From Fervidicola ferrireducens (GTDB taxonomy: Bacteria > Bacillota > Thermosediminibacteria > Thermosediminibacterales > Thermosediminibacteraceae), in assembly GCF_001562425.1 (NCBI RefSeq), contig NZ_LOED01000006.1, positions 1-64,000 on the forward strand: a stretch of 64,000 bases of DNA, in the 5' to 3' direction. The position numbers and the translations under genes are program-made. Below the pieces are notes generated by a model that was given only the letters and a program-made list of their open reading frames with translations, made no database searches and was not told the origin of the DNA. The stretch's first letter is position 1. Each line of letters begins with the position of its first letter. Shown here one piece after another: positions 7,787-16,441 of the stretch.

Positions 7787-7906
7787 GAGACATTAAAGAT
7801 ACTCTGCCGAAGACGGGGGAAAATCCGCCTGCTGGGGACCCCCAATGGTAAGGGCGGAATAAAAATACCCCAGCCCCGGGTTGAACGCCCGGGCCAGGAG
7901 CCTGCC
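7787..7906 (+). promoter_or_regulatory. Cobalamin (B12) riboswitch controlling the AmmeMemoRadiSam genes
   Basis: Core elements in order: CATTAAAG and GCCGAAGACGG (7806-7816), GGGGGAAAATCC (the GGTGAAAATCC element), a perfect 7-bp stem GCTGGGG (7831-7837) / CCCCAGC (7868-7874) enclosing CCCCCAATGGTAAGGG (the CCCGCnACTGTnA-GGG hairpin), a CCCGGG/CCCGGG stem (7875-7880/7888-7893), and the B12 box GCCAGGAGCCTGCC (7893-7906) lacking one base of the usual GCCAGGAGACCTGCC. The remembered Thermoanaerobacter AdoCbl riboswitch aligns well with this. The B12 box touches the ATG and its AGGAG is the only ribosome binding site, so control should be translational. The peripheral P6 extension is very short. 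Confidence 0.78.
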
Positions 7907-9304
7907 ATGGGTATTGTTGGCTGTTACCTTATGCCCCATCCCCCAATAATGGTTCCGGAGGTAGGCGGGGATGAAGTACGGAAAGTTAACGCTTCCATCG
8001 AGGCCGCCCATAAAGTGGGAATGGAAATCCAAAAATTAAAACCGGATACTATAGTGCTCGTATCGCCCCACGGACCTGTCTTTCAGGATGCGGTATGCAT
8101 TTATGATTTTCCTCTAAGAGGTAGTTTCGCTTCCTTCGGAGCGCCAAAGCTAAAGCTGGAATTTGAGCCCGATGAAGACCTCAAAGAGGAGATTATAAAA
8201 AGGGCCGGCAAAACTAGAATCCCTGCGGTTAAGTCCAGCAGTATGCACCTTTCTCGATACGGTATTATGGAAGATCTGGACCACGGGGTTATGGTGCCCC
8301 TTTATTTCATAACCCGCCACACTGCGGACTTCAAGCTGGTGCCGCTGGCCTTCGGGATGCTTCCCTACGAGGACCTTTATGCTTTCGGGAAGGCCATCGG
8401 GGAAGCGGCTGAATCTCTGGATAAAAAAGTGGTGGTGGTGGCGAGCGGCGATTTATCCCACCGGCTCCTTCCCGGAGCACCGGCGGGGTTTGATCCCGAG
8501 GGCAAGGTTTTTGACGAGAAACTGGTTTCTATTCTGGAGCGCTTCGACTTAGATGCTTTATACGACCTGGACCAGGACCTCATAGAAAGGGCGGGCGAAT
8601 GCGGCCTCCGGTCCATCTGGATAATGCTCGGGACACTAGACGGCCGTGAGGTAAAAGCCGAAGTCCTTTCTTACGAAGGGCCCTTCGGAGTAGGGTACTG
8701 CGTGGCCGCGTTCCATCCCGAAGGGAAAACCGAAAGCTGGCTGGAAAGGCTATCAAAAAGGAGGGCCGAAGAGATTAAGATAAGGAGGGAAAACGAGGAC
8801 CCTTACGTGAAACTGGCGCGCGAAAGCTTGGAGACTTACGTCAGGACGGGAAAGGTCTTAAAAGTGCCCGATGACCTCCCGGAGGAAATGCTCGAGAAAA
8901 GAGCGGGAGTTTTCGTTTCGATAAAAAAGCGCGGCCAGCTGCGTGGGTGCATAGGTACCTTTATGCCTACAAAAAAGAATATAGCCGAAGAAATAATAAG
9001 AAACGCTATAAGCGCAGGATGCGAGGACCCGAGATTTTCACCGGTTGAACCCGAAGAACTTCCCGAACTCGTCTATTCCGTGGACGTCCTCACGAAGCCG
9101 GAACCCGTGGATTCGCCGGATAAGCTGGACCCAAAAAAGTACGGCGTTATAGTAAAGAAAGGAGCGAGGACGGGGCTCCTGCTGCCGGATCTAGAAGGAG
9201 TGGATACCGTGGAAAAGCAGCTGGAAATCGCCTTGAGAAAGGCAGGTATAAGGCCCGACGAGGACTACGAAATTTTCAGGTTCGAGGTAGTGAGACACCA
9301 CTAG
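7907..9304 (+). CDS. AmmeMemoRadiSam fusion: LigB/Memo-like domain plus AMMECR1 domain
   Basis: 465 residues. Residues about 1-280 are a catalytic-LigB/Memo-like domain with candidate metal ligands in LMPHPPIM (His11), VSPHGP (His55) and ASGDLSH. Residues about 290-465 are an AMMECR1 domain with the invariant LRGCIGT. Together with the radical SAM enzyme encoded next this is the widely conserved AmmeMemoRadiSam set, whose biochemical role is, to my knowledge, unsettled. In many genomes the two domains are separate genes. The ATG directly follows the B12 box, and no other ribosome site is present, so expression should depend on the riboswitch. Confidence 0.9.
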   Translation: MGIVGCYLMPHPPIMVPEVGGDEVRKVNASIEAAHKVGMEIQKLKPDTIVLVSPHGPVFQDAVCIYDFPLRGSFASFGAPKLKLEFEPDEDLKEEIIKRAGKTRIPAVKSSSMHLSRYGIMEDLDHGVMVPLYFITRHTADFKLVPLAFGMLPYEDLYAFGKAIGEAAESLDKKVVVVASGDLSHRLLPGAPAGFDPEGKVFDEKLVSILERFDLDALYDLDQDLIERAGECGLRSIWIMLGTLDGREVKAEVLSYEGPFGVGYCVAAFHPEGKTESWLERLSKRRAEEIKIRRENEDPYVKLARESLETYVRTGKVLKVPDDLPEEMLEKRAGVFVSIKKRGQLRGCIGTFMPTKKNIAEEIIRNAISAGCEDPRFSPVEPEELPELVYSVDVLTKPEPVDSPDKLDPKKYGVIVKKGARTGLLLPDLEGVDTVEKQLEIALRKAGIRPDEDYEIFRFEVVRHH

Positions 9305-9325
9305 AGGGGAGAGGGGTGTCAATCC

Positions 9326-10336
9326 TTGCAAGATGCGGGAAAAATGCCAATTAAAGAAGCAATGTTTTACGAAAAAGAGGAAGGCGAACTCGTCCGCTGT
9401 CTTCTGTGCCCCCACCGCTGCGCAATTTCACCTGGAAGGTCGGGTGCATGCAGGGTTCGGAAAAACGTAAAGGGCGTACTTTATTCCACCAATTACGGCA
9501 GGATATCCTCTTTGGGCATGGACCCCATAGAAAAAAAGCCCCTCTATAACTTTTACCCCGGCAGCCTAATCTTTTCGGTGGGCAGTTTCGGGTGCAACTT
9601 CCGCTGCAAATTCTGCCAGAACTGGCAGATAGCGCAGGTGACAGAAGTTCCTACCGAGTACGTCCCGGCCGAACGGCTGGTAAAAATAGCAAAAAGCCAG
9701 CCGGGAAACATCGGGATAGCCTACACGTACAATGAACCGTCGATATGGTACGAGTACGTGATCGAGTGTGCCCGGCTAGCAAAAAAAGAGGGGCTTAAAA
9801 ACGTGCTCGTCACCAACGGGTTCATAGAGATGGAGCCGCTGGAGCAACTGCTTCCCTATGTAGATGCCATGAACATAGACGTCAAGGCTTACACCGAAGA
9901 TTTCTACAGGGACCTGACCCTGGGGAATCTTTCGGCAGTCAAGCGGACCGTGGAGCGGGCTCAGAAGACCTGCCACGTTGAGATAACCACCCTGCTGATC
10001 CCCGGGCTCAATGATAAAGATGAAGAAATAGAAGCCCTTGCTTGCTGGCTTTCTTCCATCCGCAGGGATATCCCGCTGCACCTTACGCGGTATTTCCCCA
10101 ATTACAAGATGGACCTGCCGCCCACCCCCGTCAGCACCCTGAAGAGGGCCAGGGCGATAGCCATGAGGTACCTGGACTACGTTTACACCGGCAACATCGC
10201 CGATGAGGAGGGCAGCAACACTTACTGCCCCCGGTGCGGGGAAGTCGCAATACGGCGGTATGGCTACAGGGTGCAGGTAGAGATCCGCGGCGGCAGATGC
10301 GGAAAGTGCGGCGGTGAAATTTCTGTGGTAAGCTGA
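9326..10336 (+). CDS. amrS: AmmeMemoRadiSam system radical SAM enzyme
   Basis: 336 residues. The [4Fe-4S] cluster motif CNFRCKFC (CxxxCxxC) lies near residue 93, inside the family-typical SVGSFGCNFRCKFCQNWQI. Before it stands a Cys-rich N-terminus (CLLCPHRCAI, GACRVRKN) like pyruvate formate-lyase activases, and at the C-terminus two CxxC pairs (CPRCG, CGKCGG) form a probable zinc ribbon. No cobalamin-binding domain is seen. The start is TTG 9326 with a GGGGAGAGGGG purine run upstream. It sits 21 nt after the fusion gene and should share its cobalamin-responsive transcript. Substrate unknown. Confidence 0.92.
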   Translation: MQDAGKMPIKEAMFYEKEEGELVRCLLCPHRCAISPGRSGACRVRKNVKGVLYSTNYGRISSLGMDPIEKKPLYNFYPGSLIFSVGSFGCNFRCKFCQNWQIAQVTEVPTEYVPAERLVKIAKSQPGNIGIAYTYNEPSIWYEYVIECARLAKKEGLKNVLVTNGFIEMEPLEQLLPYVDAMNIDVKAYTEDFYRDLTLGNLSAVKRTVERAQKTCHVEITTLLIPGLNDKDEEIEALACWLSSIRRDIPLHLTRYFPNYKMDLPPTPVSTLKRARAIAMRYLDYVYTGNIADEEGSNTYCPRCGEVAIRRYGYRVQVEIRGGRCGKCGGEISVVS

Positions 10337-10356
10337 AGGCAAAAATGCGACAGCGT

Positions 10357-10388
10357 TTGTCTATTTCCCGGGAAATGTAGGATATAAT
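10357..10388 (+). promoter_or_regulatory. MerR-type promoter with a dyad in a 20-bp spacer
   Basis: TTGTCT (10357-10362) and TATAAT (10383-10388) are 20 nt apart, longer than the optimal 17. The spacer holds the perfect 14-bp palindrome ATTTCCCGGGAAAT (10363-10376). This layout is typical of promoters twisted into activity by MerR-family regulators. The regulator gene is not in the window. Confidence 0.5.
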
Positions 10389-10453
10389 GTCGTTTAGGGT
10401 AGGTAAACGCCCAATTTTCGGTATTAAAGTTGCAAGCGAAGGGAGGGGAGAAT

Positions 10454-10960
10454 ATGATAAACTTTACCATAAAGGAAATAACAGCGAGCGACCGGGAATG
10501 GGTAGCCCGGTTTTTAGAAAAAAGCTGGGGTTCAACAAAAATAGTCAGCAGAAACAGAGTTCATGACGCGGTTAACCTACCCGGATTTCTTGCGGTAGAG
10601 GAAGGAAATCCCCTGGGTGTCATTATTTACAATATTGAGGGCGACCAGTGCGAAATCGTGGTACTGGAAAGTATGGTTGAGAACAGAGGCATAGGCTCGG
10701 CGCTGGTAGAAGTCGTCAAGAGGGCCGCCGTTTCCTCCGGATGCAGGAGGCTGTGGCTCATTACCACCAACGATAATATGAAGGCTCTGAAGTTTTACCA
10801 GAAAAGAGGTTTCTTACTTGTAGCTGTTCATAGAAACGCCCTGGAGCAAGCTCGAAAGCTGAAGCCTCAGATACCCGTGATAGGAATCGACGGTATACCT
10901 TTACGGGACGAAATAGAATTGGAAATGCCCCTCCAGCCTTTGGAAGGAAGTGGAATATGA
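10454..10960 (+). CDS. GNAT family N-acetyltransferase
   Basis: 168 residues from ATG 10454, four bases after GGAGGGGAG; the in-frame TTG at 10430 has no such site. The acetyl-CoA-binding core is visible as VENRGIGSALVE (the RxxGxG/A motif) and NMKALKFYQKRGF. Substrate cannot be told. It overlaps the CDF transporter by four bases (ATGA), so both are translated from one mRNA started at the MerR-like promoter. Confidence 0.9.
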   Translation: MINFTIKEITASDREWVARFLEKSWGSTKIVSRNRVHDAVNLPGFLAVEEGNPLGVIIYNIEGDQCEIVVLESMVENRGIGSALVEVVKRAAVSSGCRRLWLITTNDNMKALKFYQKRGFLLVAVHRNALEQARKLKPQIPVIGIDGIPLRDEIELEMPLQPLEGSGI

Positions 10961-12129
10961 TTCTGGAAAGACTGGCCGTAAAAATATTTTCCGGTACTGA
11001 AATAGATAAGGAAAAGGCTCTGAGAAACGCATATGGAATCCTGAGCGGCGTCATGGGTATAGCCGTGAATGCGCTGCTATTTGCGGTAAAGTTTGCCATA
11101 GGAAGGATCACGAACAGCATAGCGATTCTCGCCGATGCCTTCAACAACCTGGGCGACATAGGGTCTTCGGTGGTGACGATAATCGGATTTAAATTGGCAT
11201 CAAAGCCACCTGACAGGGAACACCCTTTCGGCCATGGAAGGGCTGAATATATCACGAGTTTAATAATCTCCCTCTTTGTAATGCTCGTGGGATTCGAACT
11301 TTTTAGGGACTCCATCGGGAGGATATCAGATCCTTCCGCCGTGGTCTTCAGCCTTCCTTCTTTTATTATTTTGATTTTTTCTATAGGTGCAAAGCTTTGG
11401 CTGGGCAAATTTACAGGAAAACTGGCGGAAAAAATAGATTCCAAGGCTTTGGATGCCAGTTCTATGGACAGCTACGGCGACGTGGTATCGACGTTTACCG
11501 CGGCTTTAGCCTTGCTTTCTTCAAGGTTTACTTCATTTCCGGTAGACGGATATGTAGGTTTATTGGTTTCCCTATTCATTATGTACGCCGGTTACAACCT
11601 GATAAGGGAAGCGGTGGACCTTTTAATAGGCGGAAGACCAGACCCAAACCTGGTGGAGGAGATAAAAAGGAAGGTGTTATCCTACGAGGGCATAATAGGA
11701 GTGCATGACCTGATGGTTCACAACTACGGCCCAGGGAGGTGCGTTGTATCGCTTCACGCCGAGGTCCCGGAGAACATGTCGGTGGTGAAAGCCCACGATA
11801 TAATAGATAACGTGGAAAGGGACCTTTCCGAGGAACTCGGGGTTTTTATAACCATCCACATGGACCCCTTGAATGTAGATGATGAAGAAATAGTGAAAAC
11901 GAGACGGGAAATAGAAATGATAGTAAATGAAGTTCCCGGAGTGCTTTCCATCCACGACCTTCGGGTGGTGGGCTCCGGCGAAAAAAAGAACGTCATTTTC
12001 GACGTGGTCGTATCGAGCGATGTAAGGGAGCACGAAGAACAGGCAGTAAAACATAAGATAATATCGGAGATAAAAAAAGTGTATCCGGGGTATAATCCGG
12101 TGATAACCGTAGACAGGCATTATGTTTGA
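10957..12129 (+). CDS. Cation diffusion facilitator family metal efflux transporter
   Basis: 390 residues, longer than the usual ~300. The first ~210 residues contain six membrane helices of a CDF proton/metal antiporter. The metal site is Asn-x3-Asp in TM2 (ADAFNNLGD, near residue 58) and Asp-x3-Asp in TM5 (DSYGD, near residue 171) instead of the common zinc HxxxD, so manganese, iron or another metal is possible. The tail seems to hold two consecutive cytosolic dimerisation (ZT_dimer) domains: one at about 220-300 (EGIIGVHDLMVHNYG) and a second at about 310-390 (PGVLSIHDLRVVGSG). It is co-translated with the acetyltransferase. Confidence 0.92.
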   Translation: MILERLAVKIFSGTEIDKEKALRNAYGILSGVMGIAVNALLFAVKFAIGRITNSIAILADAFNNLGDIGSSVVTIIGFKLASKPPDREHPFGHGRAEYITSLIISLFVMLVGFELFRDSIGRISDPSAVVFSLPSFIILIFSIGAKLWLGKFTGKLAEKIDSKALDASSMDSYGDVVSTFTAALALLSSRFTSFPVDGYVGLLVSLFIMYAGYNLIREAVDLLIGGRPDPNLVEEIKRKVLSYEGIIGVHDLMVHNYGPGRCVVSLHAEVPENMSVVKAHDIIDNVERDLSEELGVFITIHMDPLNVDDEEIVKTRREIEMIVNEVPGVLSIHDLRVVGSGEKKNVIFDVVVSSDVREHEEQAVKHKIISEIKKVYPGYNPVITVDRHYV

Positions 12130-12157
12130 GCTTTTTTCAAATATTTTCTGCAGGACC

Positions 12158-12186
12158 TTGTGTTAATAAGCCGCGTATGCTATAAT
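12158..12186 (+). promoter_or_regulatory. Sigma-A promoter of rpmE
   Basis: TTGTGT (12158-12163), 17-nt spacer, TATAAT (12181-12186) with TGC before the -10 (extended -10). Confidence 0.7.
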
Positions 12187-12242
12187 AACAAAGGTTAGGT
12201 TTAAGTTTGAATGTGAAAACAATTTTCGGTGAGGTGATATAA

Positions 12243-12452
12243 ATGAAAAAGGGCATACACCCCAATTATGGTAAAGCCATCGTGAGATGTGCATGCGGGG
12301 AGACCTTCGAGACCGGTTCTACAAAGCCCGAAATCCACGTCGAGATTTGCTCCAAGTGCCATCCCTTCTTTACTGGCAAGCAGAAGCTGGTTGACACTGG
12401 CGGGCGCGTGGAACGTTTCAAGAAGAAGTACGGCATAAAGGATGAAGAATGA
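12243..12452 (+). CDS. rpmE: 50S ribosomal protein L31, zinc-binding type
   Basis: 69 residues beginning [27 protein letters not shown], typical of L31. The cysteines CAC and CSKC are the zinc ligands of the C+ form, which is replaced by a Cys-free paralogue under zinc starvation in bacteria that carry both. The ribosome site GGTGAGGTGAT is close upstream. It precedes yqhQ, prfA and prmC, a frequent clostridial order. Confidence 0.97.
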   Translation: MKKGIHPNYGKAIVRCACGETFETGSTKPEIHVEICSKCHPFFTGKQKLVDTGGRVERFKKKYGIKDEE

Positions 12453-12455
12453 TTA

Positions 12456-12486
12456 AAAGGTTAGAGTTTCAACTCTAGCCTTTATT
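12456..12486 (+). terminator. Strong hairpin after rpmE, possible attenuator
   Basis: AAAGGTTAGAGT and ACTCTAGCCTTT form a stem of about 12 bp with one G-U pair and a tight loop. The following tract is only TTTATT, so termination may be partial and allow read-through to yqhQ. Confidence 0.6.
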
Positions 12487-12509
12487 CGTATTATAGAAAG
12501 GGATAAAAG

Positions 12510-13388
12510 ATGAAGAGGGAAGGACCAGCGATAGGCGGTCAAGCCGTTTTAGAAGGCGTCATGATGAGGAGCCCTAAATACACCGCCATAGCCGTGAGGA
12601 AAGACGGCGAAATCGTAATTAAAAAGGAAGAAAACTTTTCAATTTCCGACCAGTATCCTTTCTTGAAAGCTCCGATATTAAGGGGAGCCGTGGCATTAAT
12701 AGAGATGCTGGTGGTAGGAGTGAGGGCCCTGTCCTATTCGGCGGGTGTAGTCTCCGATGATGATGAAGAAGAGCTAAATAGCAGGGATATTTTTTTAGCC
12801 GTTGTAATGGCCCTGGCATTTGCGCTGCTGCTTTTTATCGTTTTTCCGACCATTTTGACAAAATTCATAGCTGGAAGCATAAAGAATCCCTTTTTGCTCA
12901 ACCTCATAGAAGGGCTTGTTCGCATTCTGGTTTTTTTATTGTATTTGATATCCATTTCCTCGATGAAAGATATAAAAAGATTTTTCGAATATCACGGGGC
13001 AGAGCACAAGGCCGTTCACTGCTATGAAAGCGGAGAGGAATTGACGATAGAAAACGCAAAAAAATACACGACACTGCATCCGCGCTGCGGTACCAGTTTC
13101 CTGTTGGTGGTCATGGTTGTGAGCATTTTGCTTTTTTCCATGCTGGGATGGCCGGGAATAGTAGCCCGCATAACTTTCAGGGTTTTGCTCTTTCCGATGG
13201 TGGCGGGGATATCTTACGAATTCATAAAGCTAGCCGGGAAAAGCAACTCCGTGCTTGTTCGGCTTCTCAGTGCACCTGGCTTATGGCTTCAAAAACTGAC
13301 TACCCGTGAACCCGACGATTCCCAGCTGGAGGTGGCTTTAGAGGCTCTGAAGTGCGTATTGTCTGGAGGTGATGGATTTGTTCGATAA
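12510..13388 (+). CDS. yqhQ: DUF1385 family membrane protein (YqhQ-like)
   Basis: 292 residues starting with the family signature [16 protein letters not shown]. Several hydrophobic segments follow (around residues 90-115, 125-150 and 195-235). The central [13 protein letters not shown] and [10 protein letters not shown], rich in His, Cys and Glu, suggest a metal site. DUF1385 proteins sit beside prfA/prmC in many Firmicutes; the molecular function is unknown to me. It starts 24 nt after the hairpin behind rpmE and overlaps prfA at its end. Confidence 0.9.
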   Translation: MKREGPAIGGQAVLEGVMMRSPKYTAIAVRKDGEIVIKKEENFSISDQYPFLKAPILRGAVALIEMLVVGVRALSYSAGVVSDDDEEELNSRDIFLAVVMALAFALLLFIVFPTILTKFIAGSIKNPFLLNLIEGLVRILVFLLYLISISSMKDIKRFFEYHGAEHKAVHCYESGEELTIENAKKYTTLHPRCGTSFLLVVMVVSILLFSMLGWPGIVARITFRVLLFPMVAGISYEFIKLAGKSNSVLVRLLSAPGLWLQKLTTREPDDSQLEVALEALKCVLSGGDGFVR

Positions 13389-14472
13389 GCTGGACTCCAT
13401 AGAGAAAAGGTACGAGGAACTCACAAAAGAGATAAGCGATCCCGCCGTGATAGCAAGACAGGAAGAATGGAGGAAGCTGGCTAAAGAGCACGCTTCTTTG
13501 GAAGAGATAGTATCTTGCTATCGTGAGTATAAAAAGGTCGTGGAGGAAATAAAAGAAAGCAGGGAACTTCTTAAGGAAAGTTCCGACGACCGTGAGATGG
13601 AAGAGTTTATCAAAGAGGAAATAGAGCGATTGAAAGAAAGGGAAAAGGAACTCCAGGAAAAATTAAAGATCCTGCTCTTGCCTAAGGACCCCAACGATGA
13701 AAAGGATGTCATAATGGAAATCAGGGCCGGGGCGGGGGGAGAAGAGGCGGCGTTGTTTGCCGGAGACCTTTTCAGGATGTATACCCGCTATGCCGAGCGG
13801 AAAGGCTGGAAGGTTGAGGTGATGAGCTCCAACCCTACGGAGCTGGGTGGATTTAAAGAAGTTATCTTTGAGGTGATGGGGAAAGGAGCGTACAGCCGCC
13901 TGAAGTACGAATCCGGCGTCCACCGGGTGCAGAGGATACCGGTGACCGAGGCCGGAGGGAGAATCCACACTTCCACGGCCACGGTGGCGGTGCTGCCGGA
14001 AGCCGAAGAGGTAGATGTGGAAATAAATCCCAACGAAATCAGAATAGATGTCTTCAGGTCCTCGGGTCACGGCGGTCAGTCAGTGAACACCACCGATTCG
14101 GCGGTGAGGATAACGCACCTTCCCACGGGGATTGTGGTCACCTGCCAGGACGAGCGTTCGCAGCTAAAAAATAGAGAACGGGCCCTTAAGATATTGAGGG
14201 CCAAGCTCCTGGAGATGAAGAGGCGGGAACAAGAAGAAAAAATAGCCCAGAGCAGGAGGAGCCAGGTGGGCACGGGAGACAGGAGCGAGAGGATAAGGAC
14301 TTACAATTTCCCGCAGGGGAGGGTTACTGACCACCGCATAGGCTTTACGACGCACCAGCTGGAGAACATATTGGATGGGGAACTGGACGAACTGATAGAA
14401 AGGCTGATCGCGGAAGATCAGGCAAAGAAGCTTGCCGAGGCCGACGGCGATGAGATGAGGGCGGTTCAATGA
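13378..14472 (+). CDS. prfA: Peptide chain release factor 1
   Basis: Releases finished peptides at UAA and UAG codons. The best start is TTG 13378, seven bases after GGAGGT, giving [15 protein letters not shown], the usual RF1 N-terminus; in-frame GTG 13369 and ATG 13372 lie too close to the ribosome site. The peptidyl-tRNA hydrolysis motif GGQ is near residue 230 ([14 protein letters not shown]). The codon-recognition PxT motif is present as PVT in [15 protein letters not shown], which separates RF1 from RF2. It overlaps yqhQ by 11 nt and prmC by 4 nt. PrmC methylates the GGQ glutamine. Confidence 0.97.
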   Translation: MFDKLDSIEKRYEELTKEISDPAVIARQEEWRKLAKEHASLEEIVSCYREYKKVVEEIKESRELLKESSDDREMEEFIKEEIERLKEREKELQEKLKILLLPKDPNDEKDVIMEIRAGAGGEEAALFAGDLFRMYTRYAERKGWKVEVMSSNPTELGGFKEVIFEVMGKGAYSRLKYESGVHRVQRIPVTEAGGRIHTSTATVAVLPEAEEVDVEINPNEIRIDVFRSSGHGGQSVNTTDSAVRITHLPTGIVVTCQDERSQLKNRERALKILRAKLLEMKRREQEEKIAQSRRSQVGTGDRSERIRTYNFPQGRVTDHRIGFTTHQLENILDGELDELIERLIAEDQAKKLAEADGDEMRAVQ

Positions 14473-15341
14473 ACGTCGTTGAAGGTTTAAGGTACGGCCG
14501 AAAAGTACTCCTCGAGGCGGGGGTCGAAAATCCTTTGCTGGATGCAGAGGTCATACTTTCTCATGTGCTCGGGGCAAGGCGGATGGATCTCTACCTTGAA
14601 CCTCAGAGAGAGCTGAAAGAAGAGGAAATCAAAACCTACAAGGCCTTGATAGAAAAGCGGAGTTCGCGGATTCCAGTGGCGTACATTACCGGGAAAAAGG
14701 AGTTTTTTACCCTGGAATTTTTCGTGAAAGAAGGGGTATTGATTCCCCGGCCCGAGACCGAGTTTCTGGTGGAAGAAGTTCTAAACCGTATTTCAAACAT
14801 AAAAACGCCCAAAGTGGCGGAACTATGCTGCGGAAGCGGAGCTGTAGCAATATCTATAGCTTTTTTTAAAAAGGACGCTATCGTGTACGCTTCAGACATA
14901 TCGGAAATAGCCGGGGAAGTGACCATGCTGAACGCTACCAAGCACGGTGTGGAGGACCGGGTTCGTTTTTTAAGGGGGGATCTCTGGCAACCTTTTGAAA
15001 AAGAGGGGCTAAAAGGATTTGACGTGGTGGTGGCCAATCCCCCTTATATCCCGTCCAATGAACTGGAAAACCTGCCCCCAGAGGTAAAAAAAGAACCGAG
15101 AGAGGCTCTGGACGGAGGTCCCGACGGGCTGGATTTTTACAGGCGCATAATTACAAGGGCTCCCAAATTTTTAAAATCCAGGGGAAGTATCGTCCTGGAA
15201 ATCGGCAATGACCAGCGGGAGAGGGTCTGTAGTTTCCTCAAAGGAGAATGCTTTGAGGATATCAGGATTATAAAGGATTACGGCGGCTTTGAACGGGTGA
15301 TAGCCGCATCACTACATGCGGGAGATGGAAAAAGTGAATGA
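14469..15341 (+). CDS. prmC: Release factor glutamine methyltransferase
   Basis: S-adenosylmethionine-dependent N5-methylation of the GGQ glutamine of release factors. The 290-residue protein has the helical N-terminal domain, [10 protein letters not shown], the SAM-binding [13 protein letters not shown] and the catalytic NPPY (VVANPPYIP). The ATG overlaps the prfA stop (ATGA), so enzyme and substrate are translationally coupled. Confidence 0.96.
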   Translation: MNVVEGLRYGRKVLLEAGVENPLLDAEVILSHVLGARRMDLYLEPQRELKEEEIKTYKALIEKRSSRIPVAYITGKKEFFTLEFFVKEGVLIPRPETEFLVEEVLNRISNIKTPKVAELCCGSGAVAISIAFFKKDAIVYASDISEIAGEVTMLNATKHGVEDRVRFLRGDLWQPFEKEGLKGFDVVVANPPYIPSNELENLPPEVKKEPREALDGGPDGLDFYRRIITRAPKFLKSRGSIVLEIGNDQRERVCSFLKGECFEDIRIIKDYGGFERVIAASLHAGDGKSE

Positions 15342-15909
15342 AAAAATACCCTTTCGCAAGCTCTTTTTTATGTTTTGGGCTTTCTTTAAGATAGGGGCTT
15401 TCACCCTCGGGGGCGGGTTTGCCATGATTCCTCTCATGAAAGCGGAATTTGTTGATAAATTGAAGTGGCTCAACGAAGATGAATTTCTCGACATAATCGC
15501 GGTATCCCAGTGTGCTCCGGGAGCTGTTGCCATAAATTCTTCGATTTACATAGGGTACAGACTTTACGGGCTTCCGGGCGCGGCTATTGCCGCCTTGGGA
15601 ACGGTTCTTCCGTCCTTCCTCATAATTTTGGCAGTTGCTTTGGTTTATGCAAAAATTAGATCAATGCCGGCAGTTCAAAAGGCTTTCAGGGGAGTATATC
15701 CCGCCCTGGTGGTGCTGGTTATGAGCGCCGCCATTAATCTCTGGAAAGCGGCCTTCAAAAACTATGTCGATATAGGTATAGCCGCAATCTGCCTGGCAGC
15801 GCTATTTATATTCGATGTGCATCCCGTTTTTACCGTTCTTGCCGCGGGAATCAGCGGAGTCCTTTTTGATTTGAGGAAGGAACACGGGGAAGAAGGCGAT
15901 ATCGGGTGA
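15316..15909 (+). CDS. Chromate transporter family protein, first half
   Basis: 197 residues with four to six membrane helices and the CHR signature FKIGAFTLGGGFAMIPLM followed by CAPGAVAINSS. It is one half-size member of a pair; long-chain ChrA proteins carry both halves in one chain. The start overlaps prmC by 26 nt and the end overlaps the second half by 4 nt. The family exports chromate in some bacteria, but half-size pairs in anaerobes may carry other anions, so the substrate is open. Confidence 0.88.
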   Translation: MREMEKVNEKIPFRKLFFMFWAFFKIGAFTLGGGFAMIPLMKAEFVDKLKWLNEDEFLDIIAVSQCAPGAVAINSSIYIGYRLYGLPGAAIAALGTVLPSFLIILAVALVYAKIRSMPAVQKAFRGVYPALVVLVMSAAINLWKAAFKNYVDIGIAAICLAALFIFDVHPVFTVLAAGISGVLFDLRKEHGEEGDIG

Positions 15910-16424
15910 TATTAATAAAGCTTTTTTGGGCTTTTTTTAAAATAGGGCTGTTCAGCTTCGGCGGCGGCTACGCGATGATACCTTTCATACAGAGGGAGAT
16001 AATAGATATAAACGGATGGCTTACCCCCGAGCAATTTATGGACATAATCGCCATATCCCAGATGACTCCGGGGCCCATCGCGGTCAATGCGGCAACTTTT
16101 GTTGGATATAAAATTGCCGGTTTCTGGGGTTCGGTGTCTGCGACCTGCGGTGTGGCCGCTCCTTCGGCTGTAATCATAATTACCCTGGCTTTCATGATTA
16201 AAAAATACAGGAGCCTAAAATGGGTGGACCGCTTTTTTTTAAGGGTGAGACCTGCGGTTATTGCCCTGATTGTAAATGCCGCCTACTCGCTAGGCAAAAA
16301 TTCTATAACGGGCATAAAGGATGTATTTATAGCCGTCCTGGCTTTGTTGGGACTTTACATGTTTAAGATAAATCCCATTTTGTTGATAGTTCTTGCTTCC
16401 TTTTTAGGAATTTTGCTCAACTAA
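15906..16424 (+). CDS. Chromate transporter family protein, second half
   Basis: 172 residues starting at GTG 15906 inside the end of the first half (GTGA overlap). The same signature is repeated: FKIGLFSFGGGYAMIPF and MTPGPIAVNAATFVGYK. Similarity to the first half is plain by eye, as expected of an ancient duplication, and both halves probably dimerise in antiparallel orientation (family knowledge). Confidence 0.88.
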   Translation: MILIKLFWAFFKIGLFSFGGGYAMIPFIQREIIDINGWLTPEQFMDIIAISQMTPGPIAVNAATFVGYKIAGFWGSVSATCGVAAPSAVIIITLAFMIKKYRSLKWVDRFFLRVRPAVIALIVNAAYSLGKNSITGIKDVFIAVLALLGLYMFKINPILLIVLASFLGILLN

Positions 16425-16441
16425 GCGGGGAAAGTGATGCT

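Noticed and set aside
10337-10453. TTTCCCGGGAAA as a terminator for the radical SAM gene
   Set aside because: A perfect palindrome without a loop or U-tract, placed between -35 and -10 hexamers; better seen as an operator.
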